Shown here piece by piece: positions 11,461-22,983 of a stretch of DNA of 64,000 nt. The notes below the pieces were generated by a model. The model had not been told where the DNA came from, made no database searches, and was given only the letters and a program-made list of their open reading frames with translations. Where the stretch lies: positions 1,550,001-1,614,000 of the forward strand of contig MU008170.1 of NCBI GenBank assembly GCA_010909165.1, given 5' to 3'. Numbering within the stretch: position 1 is the first letter of the stretch; every line of letters starts with the position of its first letter. A program made the position numbers and the translations under genes. This DNA comes from Anthoceros angustus (taxonomy: Eukaryota > Streptophyta > Anthocerotopsida > Anthocerotales > Anthocerotaceae).

Positions 11461-13960
11461 TTGAAATACCACGTTTTACTTGGTAGTTACCACCGATACG
11501 CCTTCAATACGACCACATACAAATACATGTATCAATACATCATTGTACTATATGCATGTAGTCTACAGTGATAAATGTAATGTATTATTCTAAGTGCTAC
11601 GGGTATTCAATTTCATATAAAATAAGTTTGTATATTACATTACATAATACCGTGCATACATATTCATGGTACGATACTTTGTATTTACTATACGTGTAAA
11701 TAGCGACGGCCCTTTATACCCCTACTTTATAGCATCGGCTTGCGGTTTGTCCTTCCACGTCAACAATAGCCATCGGCTTCGCCATGGCGCCCAAGAAGAT
11801 ATTGTCCCCACCTATCACCTTATTGTGACGCATCACATGAGGTTATGCCCTACAAGATTGTCTTTGTGCGGAGGAGATTTGGTATGCTGGCTTATGCTTT
11901 TACGCCTCCATGTAAGGCACTTCCTACTCGTCATCGTATGCACCTCAGAAACTTCCGCCCTCCGTTCGATTCGCAATTTTCTTCTTCTTCCCCTCACTTG
12001 CGTTGGCGAGGCAAGCTTTGCCACTTCCTCCGCTTCCCTCCACCTTCTGCAGCACATTGCACATACAAACCAGCATGGCGTCATGAGTTATCCAGTTAAT
12101 GGGTTTCCACAGCAAGCTGTCCATTTGCCTTACCTTCCCTCCAGTCCCTCCTCTTTTCTTCTGCCCTTCTTGCTGGACATTTTCCTCTTCCGTCCTCCTT
12201 CTTCCGGCTGTCGCAGGCCGTGCCCTTGTCACTTGCCCACCGCCGGCTGCCTCCTCTACTCCTCCTCCCGTTTTCCTCTTTCGGCCTCCACCCTTTATCA
12301 CAGGTGGCGTTGCCTCAACTGGGGCTCCACTATGCAGGTCCATGCTCTCAGCATCCGAGGCTGCAAGGTATGTGTCTGGCACGAAATTAGGCACATCGTC
12401 CTCTTGACTGCCTCCTCTGCGTCCATGTTCTCTCTCTGCGTCCCCCACGTCTGTCCCCCGGCCTCCATGCATTGGCCTTTTGCGATATCAAGCGCACATG
12501 TTGCCCTCTTAGTCCTCCTTCATTCTCTCTCCCCTCGACATCCGCCTCATGTTCGTTCGCCTTTTGCCCGACCATGGCTGCCTGGGGTGATCCACTCTTG
12601 TCGTCCTCCGCCACCCGCTCCTCCTAGTCCCCCTGCGATTTTTTGGCTGTCCATAGTGCACACAAGTGTGTTTCTTCCTGGTGACGGTTCAGTTGGCCCC
12701 CTCCGTGCTCCACCACCCGACTCACGCCCTCCACACACGTCGTCCTCCCCATCCCGATCCCAGCACCCTCCCATACATGGCCGTCACTGGTCTCGGGCAC
12801 CCTCCACCTCTTTTCCATTATTTGCTTGCTGCCCACGACATGACCCTCGTTGCCTGCCTCCATTGACCCCAATCCCGGGCATGCGGCTTCCACCAACCCT
12901 AGGCGATCGTGGTGTCGCGGGCACCACATATCCACTGCACTCGGTTCCCCTCGCCTCCCTCCCATGCTTCCTCAAGATGCCTCGTCTCCACTTCCCGCTC
13001 CTTGTTCATCGTCGCCTTTCCCCCCATTCAAAGTCCCCTTGTCCCTCGCCCCCGGCCTCCTTCCTCCCAAGCCCCCTTCCTTGATAGCCTCTCGATCGTC
13101 CATGTCACCACCTCGTGCACCATCGTTGCCTCCCCACCCCTTCCTTCCGTCGTCTCAGAAAGGCCACCATATCAGGATCCATCTTCAATTCAATGTCGTT
13201 AAGCAAAATGGTCATTTCCCTTGTTCTCCTTGCAATAGCCTGAACCTCTAGGATCTTTTCATACACTCCCTATCTTACCTGCTGAAGGAACTCAGGCACA
13301 GAACCCCCACTATCGCCCCTTTCACGATTTCCACCCTTTCCCTTCTAGCAATCGCTGCCACCGCCCGTCCCTCGAAAGGTTGCCTCCCCTTGTCTCCAAG
13401 CTTGAACGCCTGCCAGCATGCCAGGTGCACATGTGTTACCCGTTTGTCCACCATGCCCACTCATCCGCCGCAAACTTGAGCGTGTGCACACTTGCCGCGT
13501 CACTTGCCGTGCGAGTGCGAAAACCCACCTCATCCAGTAAAAGCTCTTCATCTATTTCCTTCACTTCCTCAGCGTGCTCCAACTCCGCATCCGTCGGGGT
13601 GGGAGGTTCCACGTCTCAAAGTCGTCAAAATCAAGTCGGGTTCGGCACCATGTCGCCCTCGCCTCTTACCTCTCGGGGTCTCGACGAGGAGGCCGCTTCT
13701 TCCATCGCCGATGTCGAATGGAGACCGGGTGCGGTGGATGAGCGAGATAGCCCGAGGCCATTTGGCCCCTCATCCTCCCCACCCGAGATCATGTCGGCGC
13801 CGTCCGACTAGTGTTCGCACTTCATACGTGACTCAGCAAGCTTCACCTCGCCATACTCCCATCCTGACGGTTGTCCACCACCTTCGTGCCATCAAGGCAA
13901 TGGCTTCCTCTCGTGAAAGGTGCGGCCATGAGTCCCGTAATTCAAGGCTGCTATTTTGAA
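11461..13960. mobile_element. C-rich region with broken minus-strand ORFs, probably transposon interior
   Basis: 11461-11700 is AT-rich without a gene. From 11700 to 13960 the plus strand is unusually C-rich, which leaves long open frames on both strands, most of them low-complexity. The most protein-like reading is minus 12472-11945 (175 residues), with a basic Gly/Lys-rich segment (VIKGGGRKRKTGGG) and a DAM-containing Trp segment (WITHDAMLVCMCNVLQ). Further minus-strand pieces upstream (12965-12387) are in other frames. No transposase motif is recognised. Placement right after a CACTA-like end makes 'interior of a degraded DNA transposon' plausible but unproven. Confidence 0.3.
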
Positions 13961-14133
13961 AAGCTTTGTTTGCAAAGGCCCGGGTTGTCATTTACTCCTC
14001 TTGGCGGGACGGTGCACATGCTACTTGCCCATAATCACAACAATTTTCTGACCACAACCTTGACAGACTTGGGAGCAAGTTTCATGTCCCATTGGTTACG
14101 CTGTACGTTACTCATGATGTATTATATTGCCCA

Positions 14134-15337
14134 CATGGCGCACCGCTCTCAATGCGCCCATTACTGCATTTTACCATTAATCATCGTCTTCCACTGACCA
14201 AAGATTGCCTTGTGCATCCAGGAGGGAGGAGACAATAGACTATAGCACTGTGCAAACCAATCACCATACATGATTTATTCCACTTTCAGCACGCGTGACT
14301 CGAGTAGCGTGCGCAGGGTGACTTGTCATGTCGGTCAACGATGGACGGGCACCAAACCATACCCATCCATTCCGCGGACAAGACAGTCATCGAGTTTTAT
14401 TGCGTGACAACATGGGAAGTACAAGTAGTGATCAAGGATGAAGGACTTTCCCATCCCAATGTTTAATTACGGTAAGCATATGTCCCCACATTGTGAGGTA
14501 TAAACCGTCCCACCGCTCACGACATTGCCATGCCCGAGGCAGCAGAGCCAAGGGGACGCCCTCCATACCAGTCCTTGATGGCCGAGGGAGAGCAACCTCC
14601 CATCCATCATCCTCGATGGCCATCGTCATTGGAATTAGCCCTTGTCCTTAATGGCCATCGTCGGTTTCCACCACGAGCAACAATAATGTGCACACGCAAT
14701 GATCCACAAAGCAGACATGTCGGCGGCGGTGGCGGTTTTGACTTATGCGGATTCCACAAACACTTTAGCTGCAGCATGGACTTGTAGGTAGGCGAATAGG
14801 GCCAAAAAGTGTTCACATCCGGCCTCACACAACCCCGCCATACCGTGTGTGGTCACGAACACCATGCCCGCACCATGTGGAAGGAACCACCTCGCCACAG
14901 CAAGTCCCCACGAGGATAGCCACGATGAGCGCTCTCCACGCCATGAGGCGGTGACACCGCCTCCAACCTTTGCAAAGGATCCTTGATGGCCATCAGCAGA
15001 TTTCTAGTTGTGCACCAAGATGGAGACATGAACACACGCCTCGTGGTGCGAACTACCACTCCACGCCCATTTAGGTTTCCGGAAGCTAGCTCCGCATATG
15101 TCAACATGTCCGTCATACATGGCATAAGGTAGCAGGGAGCGCCCAGTGGGCATGTTTCCGGGAAGACAGGCTCGCCGCGAGGATGACCAAGAGAAAGGTA
15201 GTAGCGTGAAGCGAGGGCAAGGTGGTGACATTTAAAGCGGACCACCACCTTCTACTGACCACTTGTGCCCCAGCCACATCGGGTTGCGGATGAGAGGATC
15301 TTGAATTTCAAGCTTCCTTACATGTGACAAACCAAAC
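14134..15337. repeat. 1.2 kb tandem duplication, copy A
   Basis: Copy A starts CATGGCGCACCGCTCTCAAT and ends just before the same string at 15338. It is followed directly by copy B. The sequence contains no recognised domain; short minus-strand frames repeat in both copies. Differences between copies are mostly 1-6 base indels around CTG/CCG/CAG-type triplets separated by long identical runs. Confidence 0.85.
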
Positions 15338-16510
15338 ATGGCGCACCGCTCTCAATCGCCCATTCGCATTTTACCATTAATCATCGTCTTCCCGACCAAA
15401 GATTGCCTTGTGCATCCGGAGGAGGGAGGAGACAATAGACTATAACTGCAAACCAATCACCATACATGATTTATTCCACTTTCAAACCGTAGTGGCGTGC
15501 AAGGGTGACTTGTCATGTCGGTCAGCGGTATGGACGGGCACCAAACCATACCCATCCATTCCAAGCACAAGACGGTCATCGAGTTTTATTGCGTGACAAC
15601 ATGGGAAGTACAAGTAGTGATCAAGGATGAAGGACTTTCCCATCCCAATGTTTAATTACGGTGGCATATGTCCCCACATTGTGAGGTATAAACCGTCCAC
15701 CTCCACGGCCGCCATGCGAGGCGGCAAGAGCCAAGGGACGCCCTCCATAGTCCTTGATGGCGGCGAGAGCAACCTCCCATCCATCATCCTCGATGGCCAT
15801 CGTCATTGTGATTGTGCCCTTCTTAATGGCCATCGTCGGTTTCCACCACGAGCAACAATAATGTGCACACACGCAATGATCCAGCAGACACAGTCGAGCG
15901 GCGGAAGGTGGCGGTTTTGACTTATGCGGATTCCACAAACACTTTAGCTGCAGGCATGGACTTGTAGGTAGGCGAATAGGGCCAAAAAGTGTTCACATCC
16001 GGCCTCACGGTGAACCCCCAGCCATACCGTGTGGTCACGAACACCATGCCCGCACCATGTGGAAGGAACCACCTCGCCACCGAGCAGCAAGTCCCCACGA
16101 GGATAGCCACGATGAGCAGCTCTCCACGCCATGAGGGGCGTGACACCGCCCTCCAACCTTTGCAAAGGATCCTTGATGGCCATCAACGTATTTCTAGTTG
16201 TGAAGATGGAGACATGAACACACGCCTCGTGGTGCGAACTACCACTCCACGCCCATTTAGGTTTCCGGCTAAGCTAGCATACGTCAACATGTCCGTCATA
16301 CATGGCATAAGGTAGCAGGAGGCCCAGCGGGCATGTTCGTGAAGACAGGCTCGCCGCGCGAGGATGACCAAGAGAAAGGTAGTAGCGTGAAGCGAGGGGC
16401 AAGGTGGTGACATTTAAAGCGGACCACCACCTTCTCGACCTCTTGTGCCACATCGGGTTGCGGATGAGAGGATCTTGAATTTCAAGCTTCCTTACATGTG
16501 ACAAACCAAA
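15338..16510. repeat. 1.2 kb tandem duplication, copy B
   Basis: Direct repeat of 14134-15337 in the same orientation, ending with the shared string TGACAAACCAAACATGG just before the gag zinc-knuckle fragment at 16511. Copy B is about 30 bp shorter than copy A because of scattered small deletions. The head-to-tail arrangement indicates unequal exchange or replication slippage inside an older element. Confidence 0.85.
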
Positions 16511-16718
16511 CATGGCTTTGATGGTCGTCGACCAACATGATTCTGGTAAATGCAATGAGTGTGGTGGCGCAGGCCATAGAGGCCGAATGCGAAGTTTGTT
16601 TTCATGTCTCCTAAGGGCTGGAAATCCTTTGCGGCGGCGACGCCATAGTGACGTCGGCCGTCACCCTAGCATGGTGCCCGGCGTGAATACATTATACGTT
16701 ACGCCATGTGGCGCATGA
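16511..16718 (+). pseudogene. Retrotransposon gag zinc-knuckle fragment
   Basis: The plus-strand frame reads ALMVVDQHDSGKCNECGGAG then HRGRM. This is the first three ligands of a CCHC knuckle (C-X2-C-X4-H); the last Cys is missing in this frame but available one frame over, so a small indel has destroyed it. The fragment directly follows tandem copy B and is probably the same retroelement's gag. Confidence 0.5.
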
Positions 16719-18796
16719 TTGGTGGAGAGCGGGAGTCTCGACGATGGACATCATTATCTAGGAGAACGGAATTGGCATATATATGGCAAATTCACATACG
16801 GACGGTCCTTCATTCATGGCATAATGAAAGGGGCATTTAGTTTGCTTGAATGGCTCTCACGTGCCACCCACCGTCCTTGCACAATGGTGTAGATGTTGAT
16901 ATAGATTATTCAAAAAAGGAGCAGGCGTCATCGGTTCAAACGACCTTCAGACGTGGCATGTTTTCTTCCATGCCATGAGTTTTCAATTATTCTAATGGCT
17001 TGCACCCACCTTCCTTGGACCATGGTGGAGGGGAGAATTTTATTTGAGAGAAAGGGAACCATTGTCCTTGGTTCATGGCAGGTTGTAAGATGGCCATGAC
17101 CTTGTCATGGCATGGCACTTCCTTGGTCATCGGCCACTCAGAAATCGCATTGCAAACACTTGTCCTTGGGTCACGAAATGGTCATAAAAAACTGGGGACT
17201 ATATATGGCATGCATGGAGGAATGGCATACGTGGACAAGGAAGGTTTCGTGTTTGTGCACTTCTGCACAAACAGTAGCCAGGAAGGTGGCATGGCAAGGC
17301 AAGGAGCCGGTGGCATGGCATGCCACGTAGTCCCCTTCTTGGATGGAAGCACGAAGGATGGTCCTAGCGGCAAGTGAGGTGGGCACGCACGTGAGAATCA
17401 GTTCGGGAAGTGGAGGGTGGATGATCATCGCGGCGTGGGCGGGAGGCGGCGAGAGAGGTGCAGTCGGAGGGGAGCAACTTCCAGCAGAAGTGGAGTCTGC
17501 CAAAGAGGAGGGCGATCTTGGCCGAGAAAGTGGGTGTCTCTATGTGGTGACCACATGGGTACTCGCACCCCCTCGAAAGGAGTTTTGTTTTGTGTTTAAG
17601 TTGTGAGAATCGTGTGGAGTTGGGATGTGAAGTAGGTTAGGAAAAGAAAGAAAAGTCTACTAGAGCCTAGTAGGGAGAAGAGAGTCTAGTCCCGATCCCG
17701 GAACCTTGGAGGGTTGGCTGCTCGGCCGGTTGCTAACGCGGTCGCTAGGGCCGGTGCTAACAGGAACTGTTGCTATGACGACAGACTGGGGAGCCTGTTG
17801 CTATGGTAGCAACCAAGTCGGAGTTATTTTCCGATAAATGGAAAACCTATTTGAGTGAAATCATTGGAAATACCGAGCGAAAGTAAGTCCTATTTCCAGC
17901 GGGGAAGAGGAATATTTGCAGCGGGTGAAGGCGGCGCCACACCTCAAAGCGTGGCCCGTGAGATGGAGAAGCAGCGTCGCGAAATCCAGGCGGTGTGACA
18001 GCGCACTCGAGAGGGCCGAATCGGGTGGGATGGCGGTCAGGCGGATGCGGCGGTGGCGGAGGCGCGGCAGTGTCGGGCAGCGGCAGAAGGAGGCGGCGGC
18101 GGGGAGCGTGGAGGAGCTCGGAGAAGACTAGGCGGGCGGCGCGGGGGCAATGGAAGTAAGCAAGCAGCGGCTGTATTCGCCCCAATGGCGGGTGGGAGTA
18201 ATCGGGCCGTGTAGCTCTGGAAGACTAGGCGGCGGGTATGTGTGCGCAGGGAGCTAAGGAGGCGAGGGCAAGTCGGATGGGCGGCGAAGGAGCCGGTGGC
18301 ATGGCAAGGCAAGGAGCCGGTGGCATGGCATGGCATGGCATGCATGGAGGAATGGCATCGTGGACAAGGAGCAAGACAAGCGCACGGGTCACCGTCTAAC
18401 CTGGGTTGGATACATCCTCAAGCCTCTGCAGGTACACCAGAGCCTCACACAGAGGAGGGGTGGGGGCTGGCGAGCGGGCATGTGTGGCGATCGGAGGATA
18501 GGCAGGGTTTCAATTCGGAGGGTCGGGGTCAAGTCGGGACACGAGCGGGGAAGATAGGGCGTGGGGAATAAATTCGAGTCGTGACGCGCTTCCAAGTCTG
18601 GAATGGTCAGGACACCCTTGCCATCGTGAAGTTGGGCGAGGTGTTTCCACAGATCCTCTCAAACAAGCGAGCTAAGCGGAAATTTCGGATGGGAAGTCGA
18701 GGAGGATACGAGCAGTGGGGCGAGAATCTTGAAGTGGGAAGTGCGGTGGTGCATCGCGATAGCCGGGACTCCTTACGAAACTCGGAGCCACGTCAC
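16719..18796. mobile_element. Transposon-derived sequence with GGCATGGC-type and GTTGCTA-type repeats
   Basis: No complete gene is visible. Between 17080 and 17330 and again at 18290-18370 the CATGGCA/GGCATGGC motif is clustered. The strings GGCAAGGAGCCGGTGGCATG and GCATGGAGGAATGGCAT occur in both clusters but in opposite order. From 17700 to 17830 the motif GTTGCTA and its complement TAGCAAC recur. Clustered short motifs like these are usual in subterminal regions of DNA transposons or in LTR U3 regions. 17840-18600 shows GC-rich LTR-like sequence with no domain. Confidence 0.4.
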
Positions 18797-19916
18797 GGTC
18801 GGGAAGCATGGCCCCTAAGAAGACCACTCCGGTGGCCATTGAGGCCATTACCAGCATCAATGGCCCAACATGGGGCACTGGAGAGTGAAGGCGGGGTCTT
18901 TGGTGGCTAAGCATCACTTGTCCTTCATGGACAAAAAGTGGTGCTACAATAGCCCTGCGTTGGTTTGGGAGTGTGCAGGGCACATGAGGGAGAAGGCCAC
19001 AGGGGAAGGCAACACGAGAACCAACCCCCGCAGCTGGAATATTCAGTTGTTCCAGGCTGTCTATGAGAGGCCTGAAGAGGAATGTGGTGGAATAATCATT
19101 GATCCTTTCAGGAAGCCATCTCCCCAAAAGCTGCAGGAGGCACAAGCTGCCATTGCTCCCACATTGTCTAGGGTGGAGAATGGCTGGGTCACCAACAAGT
19201 TAGACCCTGAGCTGGCTGGATTAGCCAAGTGGATCCTGTGCTCTCAGCTCACTAAGAAGCTAGAGCACATTGCTGACCATTTTCTTGTCTTTCTCTATGA
19301 GGTGGTGAGAGGGTCCAAGATAGATTGGGCCAGGATGTTCTATGACACAGCATGCAGGGAGAGGGACCACTTGACCCTACCATCACCCAGTCCCTCAGCT
19401 CCCTCCTTCTTAATCCACGTTTTGACCATGCCAAGTTCTTTGGAGGATAGAGATGGTCTCACCTTCCATGCCCGGAGGCCGGTGTTTGAAAGAAGGAAGC
19501 CCAAAGAGGAGTCGAGGAAGAGGCCATCTCCGGTGCGGGAGTGAAGATGAGAAGTCTGAAGTGTCCATGAAGAGGAATGTGGCAGTTGCTAAGGTATCAG
19601 CCGCGGTTGCTAACAAAGCAACTGGAGTTGCTAAGACTCCAACAGGCACCAAGAGAGGTCGGGCTGAGCAACAGGGGACTCCAACCACTCCTAGAGCCAC
19701 AAGAGCACGCACTGGGAGCTCACCTGGACAGAAGCAGGACAAAGGAAAGGCCAGAGCAGCACCAGTTCCGCAGGAGCCCGTGGCCGGGGAAGCCACAGGT
19801 CAACAGGAGGAATCAGCCCAACCTTTGGGCACGGCCGAGCTGACCCGAGAAAGTCACTACCTGTTCAAGGTGACCCTCAAGTATACCCCGGAAGTGGTGA
19901 GAGTCGATTCGAGATA
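18797..19916 (+). pseudogene. Putative plant transposon protein, frame-broken
   Basis: An ATG at 18809 starts MAPKKTTPVAIEAITSI; a frame break near 18888 leads into the main frame (to 19544), and a second break leads into a third (19535-19916). The middle part resembles the plant transposon-associated domain found in many retroelement proteins (LAKWILCSQLTKKLEHIADH, then a segment ending KIDWARMFYD). The C-terminal part is Lys/Arg/Ala/Thr-rich with repeated Val-Ala-Lys and Val-Ala-Asn units encoded by GTTGCTAAG/GTTGCTAAC. I infer a retroelement ORF rather than a host gene because of the frame breaks and the repeat context. Confidence 0.5.
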
Positions 19917-22217
19917 GGAAGGAGGAACCCATCCCAGTGGGGTTTGGGGCCTAACATCACCCTACAAGAGCTGGTCTCTATGGCACGCACTAGGTGAGAT
20001 GGAGGACCGATAGCTCGTCCTCTCTTTGTTAGGTTTACAGGTAGGGGAAAGGAGAGCTAAAGGAGCTCCAGGGAATGAAGCGAGAAGGAGGTCTTGAGGG
20101 ACGCCTAGGTAGCATGGAAGCGGAATTAAGGAAGGTCCGAGAAGAGTTGCGTGGAAGACCAAGGATCGGGAAACCCTCATGGTTCGCTCTCGGACGCAAA
20201 GCACCATAGGGGAGCCGCAGAATGTCATCTCGGATGCAAGTTCAGCCGAAACGCGGATGCCTCGGGCGCTACAAGAAGGAGAGGGACGAGGCAAGGAAGG
20301 TTGGAAAGAGGCCAAGAGGGCCGGGATTGCAAGGAGAGCCACCGTGGAAGATGCGGAGCCTCCATGGAAGAATCTTGAGTTAGCAACACCGAGGAGGTTG
20401 CTAAGCAAGCAACCCGGGCCGCTAAGGAAACAACAACCACTGCTAAGGGAGCAACAGCTCCAAGACCGAGCTACAACAAGGAAGAAGGGGCAAGACCGGG
20501 AGGAGGACAAGCAGGCCGGGAGCGGTAAGCACCGCCTAAGAAGTCTAACTTCCCAATGGTGCATTAGATTGAGGATGCTTATCAAGATAACCATGTGCCC
20601 GGATTCTCCTTGGCTGGAGAAGATTGTCTCCAAAGTTTATGTTGTTGTGGGCACAGGGGGACATGGAGGTACTTGATCCATGCCTTGACGGCACCGGATC
20701 CTACCTATGGGTTGGATTCTTAAGGAGGAAACTCTCACCGACCCATCCGATTCAAGAGCTCACCGAGGAGGAGTACTGCAGGACTATGCGGAGAGAGAGG
20801 AGTCCAGCTCGAGGAGGTAGAGATTTTATGGGAGAGATTGCCCAACCAGCCAAGAGGGAGGAGAGCAAGAGGAGAACATGGGGCTAGGCGGCCTAGGAGG
20901 CCCAGGAGAGGTAATAGGGGTAAGTGGCCGAAATAGCTAAAGGCCCATGTGTTATAGGATAAATCTTATCCTCTCTCATAGTGGACAATTGATAGATAGG
21001 CCTCTAGGATTGGTAGGCTAAGACCGATTGGTATTTTTGGCAAGCCGCTTTTGTGGGCTGATCTTGGGTATAAGAGTCAGCCCCCCTTGATGAAATGTAA
21101 GCAATGTTGGCCTAAGTCTCGGTGTTTGGGGCTGAGTACGGGGGTTTGGGAGGGTTCCAGATCCAGTGTTGTAAGCCTAGGCACCGTTCCTCTGCCACAG
21201 GAGAAGACTACCAAGTTGCCCAGATCTGTGTGGCCAGATCCGCAAGAGTGGTGGAAAGCAAGGGAGGGAAGCCTTGTGGACTCCTTGGGGGAAGTCCTCA
21301 AGGTCAAGAGGAAGGGGGTCGGGAAGCCGGGGAGGCTGTCCCTCCTTTACTCATTCTGCAGTTTGTCTAGTACTCACCTTGTGTTTAAGTTTTCAGTGTC
21401 AAGGTCGCAGAGAGAGAAGAAGACAAGGCGGGAGCCGGTGTGTGTGAAGGAAGGTTGAAGTGAGTTGGAGGCACATGGGGCTTGTGTTTGGAAAATGAGA
21501 GGAAAAGTGAGTGAGAGAAGTGGAGAATCGGACATGGAGAGTTGCTGATTGGCTGTTTGAGAGGAGTAAGAAGGACTGGAGAAGTCTGTAAGTGATGTTT
21601 GTGTTGCTGAAGAGAGGCTGAGTGGAGGTTGAAGATCCCGTGAGTGGATGAGAGGAATGATTGTGGGAGGTAGGTGAACAAGTATTTTGAGAGTTGGTGA
21701 AGGCTGTAAGGTCTGGATGAGAACCTTGTAAGGACTGGAGAGGTCTGTGAGCTGAAGTGGAGATTGAATGGGGCGTGAGGTGTGAGAACAAGGAGAGTTG
21801 AAGAGAGTTCTGGGAAACTTGGAGAGTGTGGGAGGATGAGGCACCTCAAGGACTGTGAGTCTGGAGAGGTCTGGAGCTGGAAGGTGAGCTGAAAGGCTGG
21901 GGAGGCAAGGAAGTCAAGAAATGATGCAAGAGTGAGAGGAGGGAAAGTTATGAGCGGTAATCGATTGGTGGATCTAACTTTGTGGATGAGTAAGAGAGAG
22001 AGAGAGAGAGAGAGAGGTCAGCTTATCCACTTGGATCCCGACAGGGACCCACCCCTATTAATAGCCGACTGATCCCAAGGTGGACCCTCCGCTAGAAATA
22101 GAGGGCGGTTGCTAAGTTAGCAACCGGTCTCACCGGGGTGTATCAGTGCGTGGCTAAGATAGCCACAGTCCGAGTGTTGTTAGGTAGTAGCCCGTCTCAA
22201 TCGCTAGATGTTTTGGC
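19917..22217. mobile_element. Continuation of the same element: broken coiled-coil ORF, purine-rich tract, LTR-like end
   Basis: 20040-20530 encodes, with stops and frame changes, a charged coiled-coil-like stretch (SMEAELRKVREELRGR) and again GTTGCTAAG-type repeats at 20384-20460. 20620-20890 is one short frame without a known domain. 21380-21980 is strongly purine-rich on the plus strand, with degenerate repeats of GGACTGGAGAGGTCTG; all minus frames are open there but low-complexity, so none is called. 22080-22170 has the near-palindromic GTTGCTAAGTTAGCAACC. Confidence 0.4.
21988..22016. repeat. GA microsatellite
   Basis: An uninterrupted run of AG dinucleotides at the downstream edge of the purine-rich tract. 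It probably arose by slippage within already purine-rich DNA. Confidence 0.9.
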
Positions 22218-22856
22218 GTGTCTGTTGGTTGGATTGGCTATGTTTTGGTTATCTTGACACGAAATCACTCCCTTGGGAACGAATCTCAAGTCTACAACGA
22301 TAAAGAGGGTAAATGTGGCCTCTTTGTGACCACTTGGTTTAGAAAATCACTCCACACTCTAATAGGTGGGGAGCTAACGCTGGAGCTGTTTGCTGCAGGA
22401 GAGAATCCAAAACTTTCAGAGGAGGAATCTGCTAGGGTCGTGACATCAGGAGGGGAGGAGGAATTTGGCGTGAGTCCGGAGAAAGAGGACTGTGGTGATC
22501 GGGAGGAGCATGGTGCGCCCAAGAGGCCGACCGTGGTGGCGAGAGAGGCCATTGGTCTTGTGGACCTTCCGCTCGGTGGCGATGAACAACCCCAACAACG
22601 TGGGAGGAGGATGCTGTGGAGGGACTCGGGAGGAGGATGCTGTGGAGGGACTCGGAGGAGGCACTTGCGGCGGGCCAAGGAACGCGTGCATATGATGGTC
22701 GAGGACGGTGAGGAGAAGGACACCGGCAGAATGATGGGGAAAGCGAGCGGGCGAGATGTGGAGATGGCGGATGATGAGGTGGAGACGGACATACCGACTA
22801 CATTGCCACTACTTCAAATTGGAGAATTGATGGAGCGGTTGGCGGTAAGCCACTAG
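22218..22856 (+). CDS. Hypothetical retroelement-associated ORF (212 aa)
   Basis: Open frame of 212 codons, acidic and Gly/Arg-rich, with no recognised domain. It contains a perfect tandem repeat of a 26-bp unit (starting near 22602 and 22628). A 26-bp period shifts frame, so the duplicated unit is translated in two frames, which argues against long-term selection on the protein. It lies between the GTTGCTAA-rich element end and the minus-strand gag fragment. It may be non-functional. Confidence 0.25.
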   Translation: MSVGWIGYVLVILTRNHSLGNESQVYNDKEGKCGLFVTTWFRKSLHTLIGGELTLELFAAGENPKLSEEESARVVTSGGEEEFGVSPEKEDCGDREEHGAPKRPTVVAREAIGLVDLPLGGDEQPQQRGRRMLWRDSGGGCCGGTRRRHLRRAKERVHMMVEDGEEKDTGRMMGKASGRDVEMADDEVETDIPTTLPLLQIGELMERLAVSH

Positions 22857-22983
22857 ACGACGTTATTGCCGTGCTGTGCAGGCTGCATGGGCGTGGTGAA
22901 GTGTACATGGGCGTGAGTGGAGGTTGGGTGAGAATGAGGAGTTGACTGGTTGGTGCGACGTGGTGATATGTAGGACGTGAGCT

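Noticed and set aside
11666-13084. Longest plus-strand ORF of the C-rich region (472 codons)
   Set aside because: Composition is Pro/Ser/Leu/Cys/His low-complexity caused by C-richness, there is no domain, and the opposite strand is equally open; not called as a gene.
14134-16510. CRISPR-like array
   Set aside because: There are only two long copies, not short regularly spaced repeats; this is a simple tandem duplication.
21374-21849. Three overlapping minus-strand ORFs rich in Ser, Thr, Pro and His
   Set aside because: All frames are open because the plus strand is purine-skewed; there is no domain and they are mutually overlapping.
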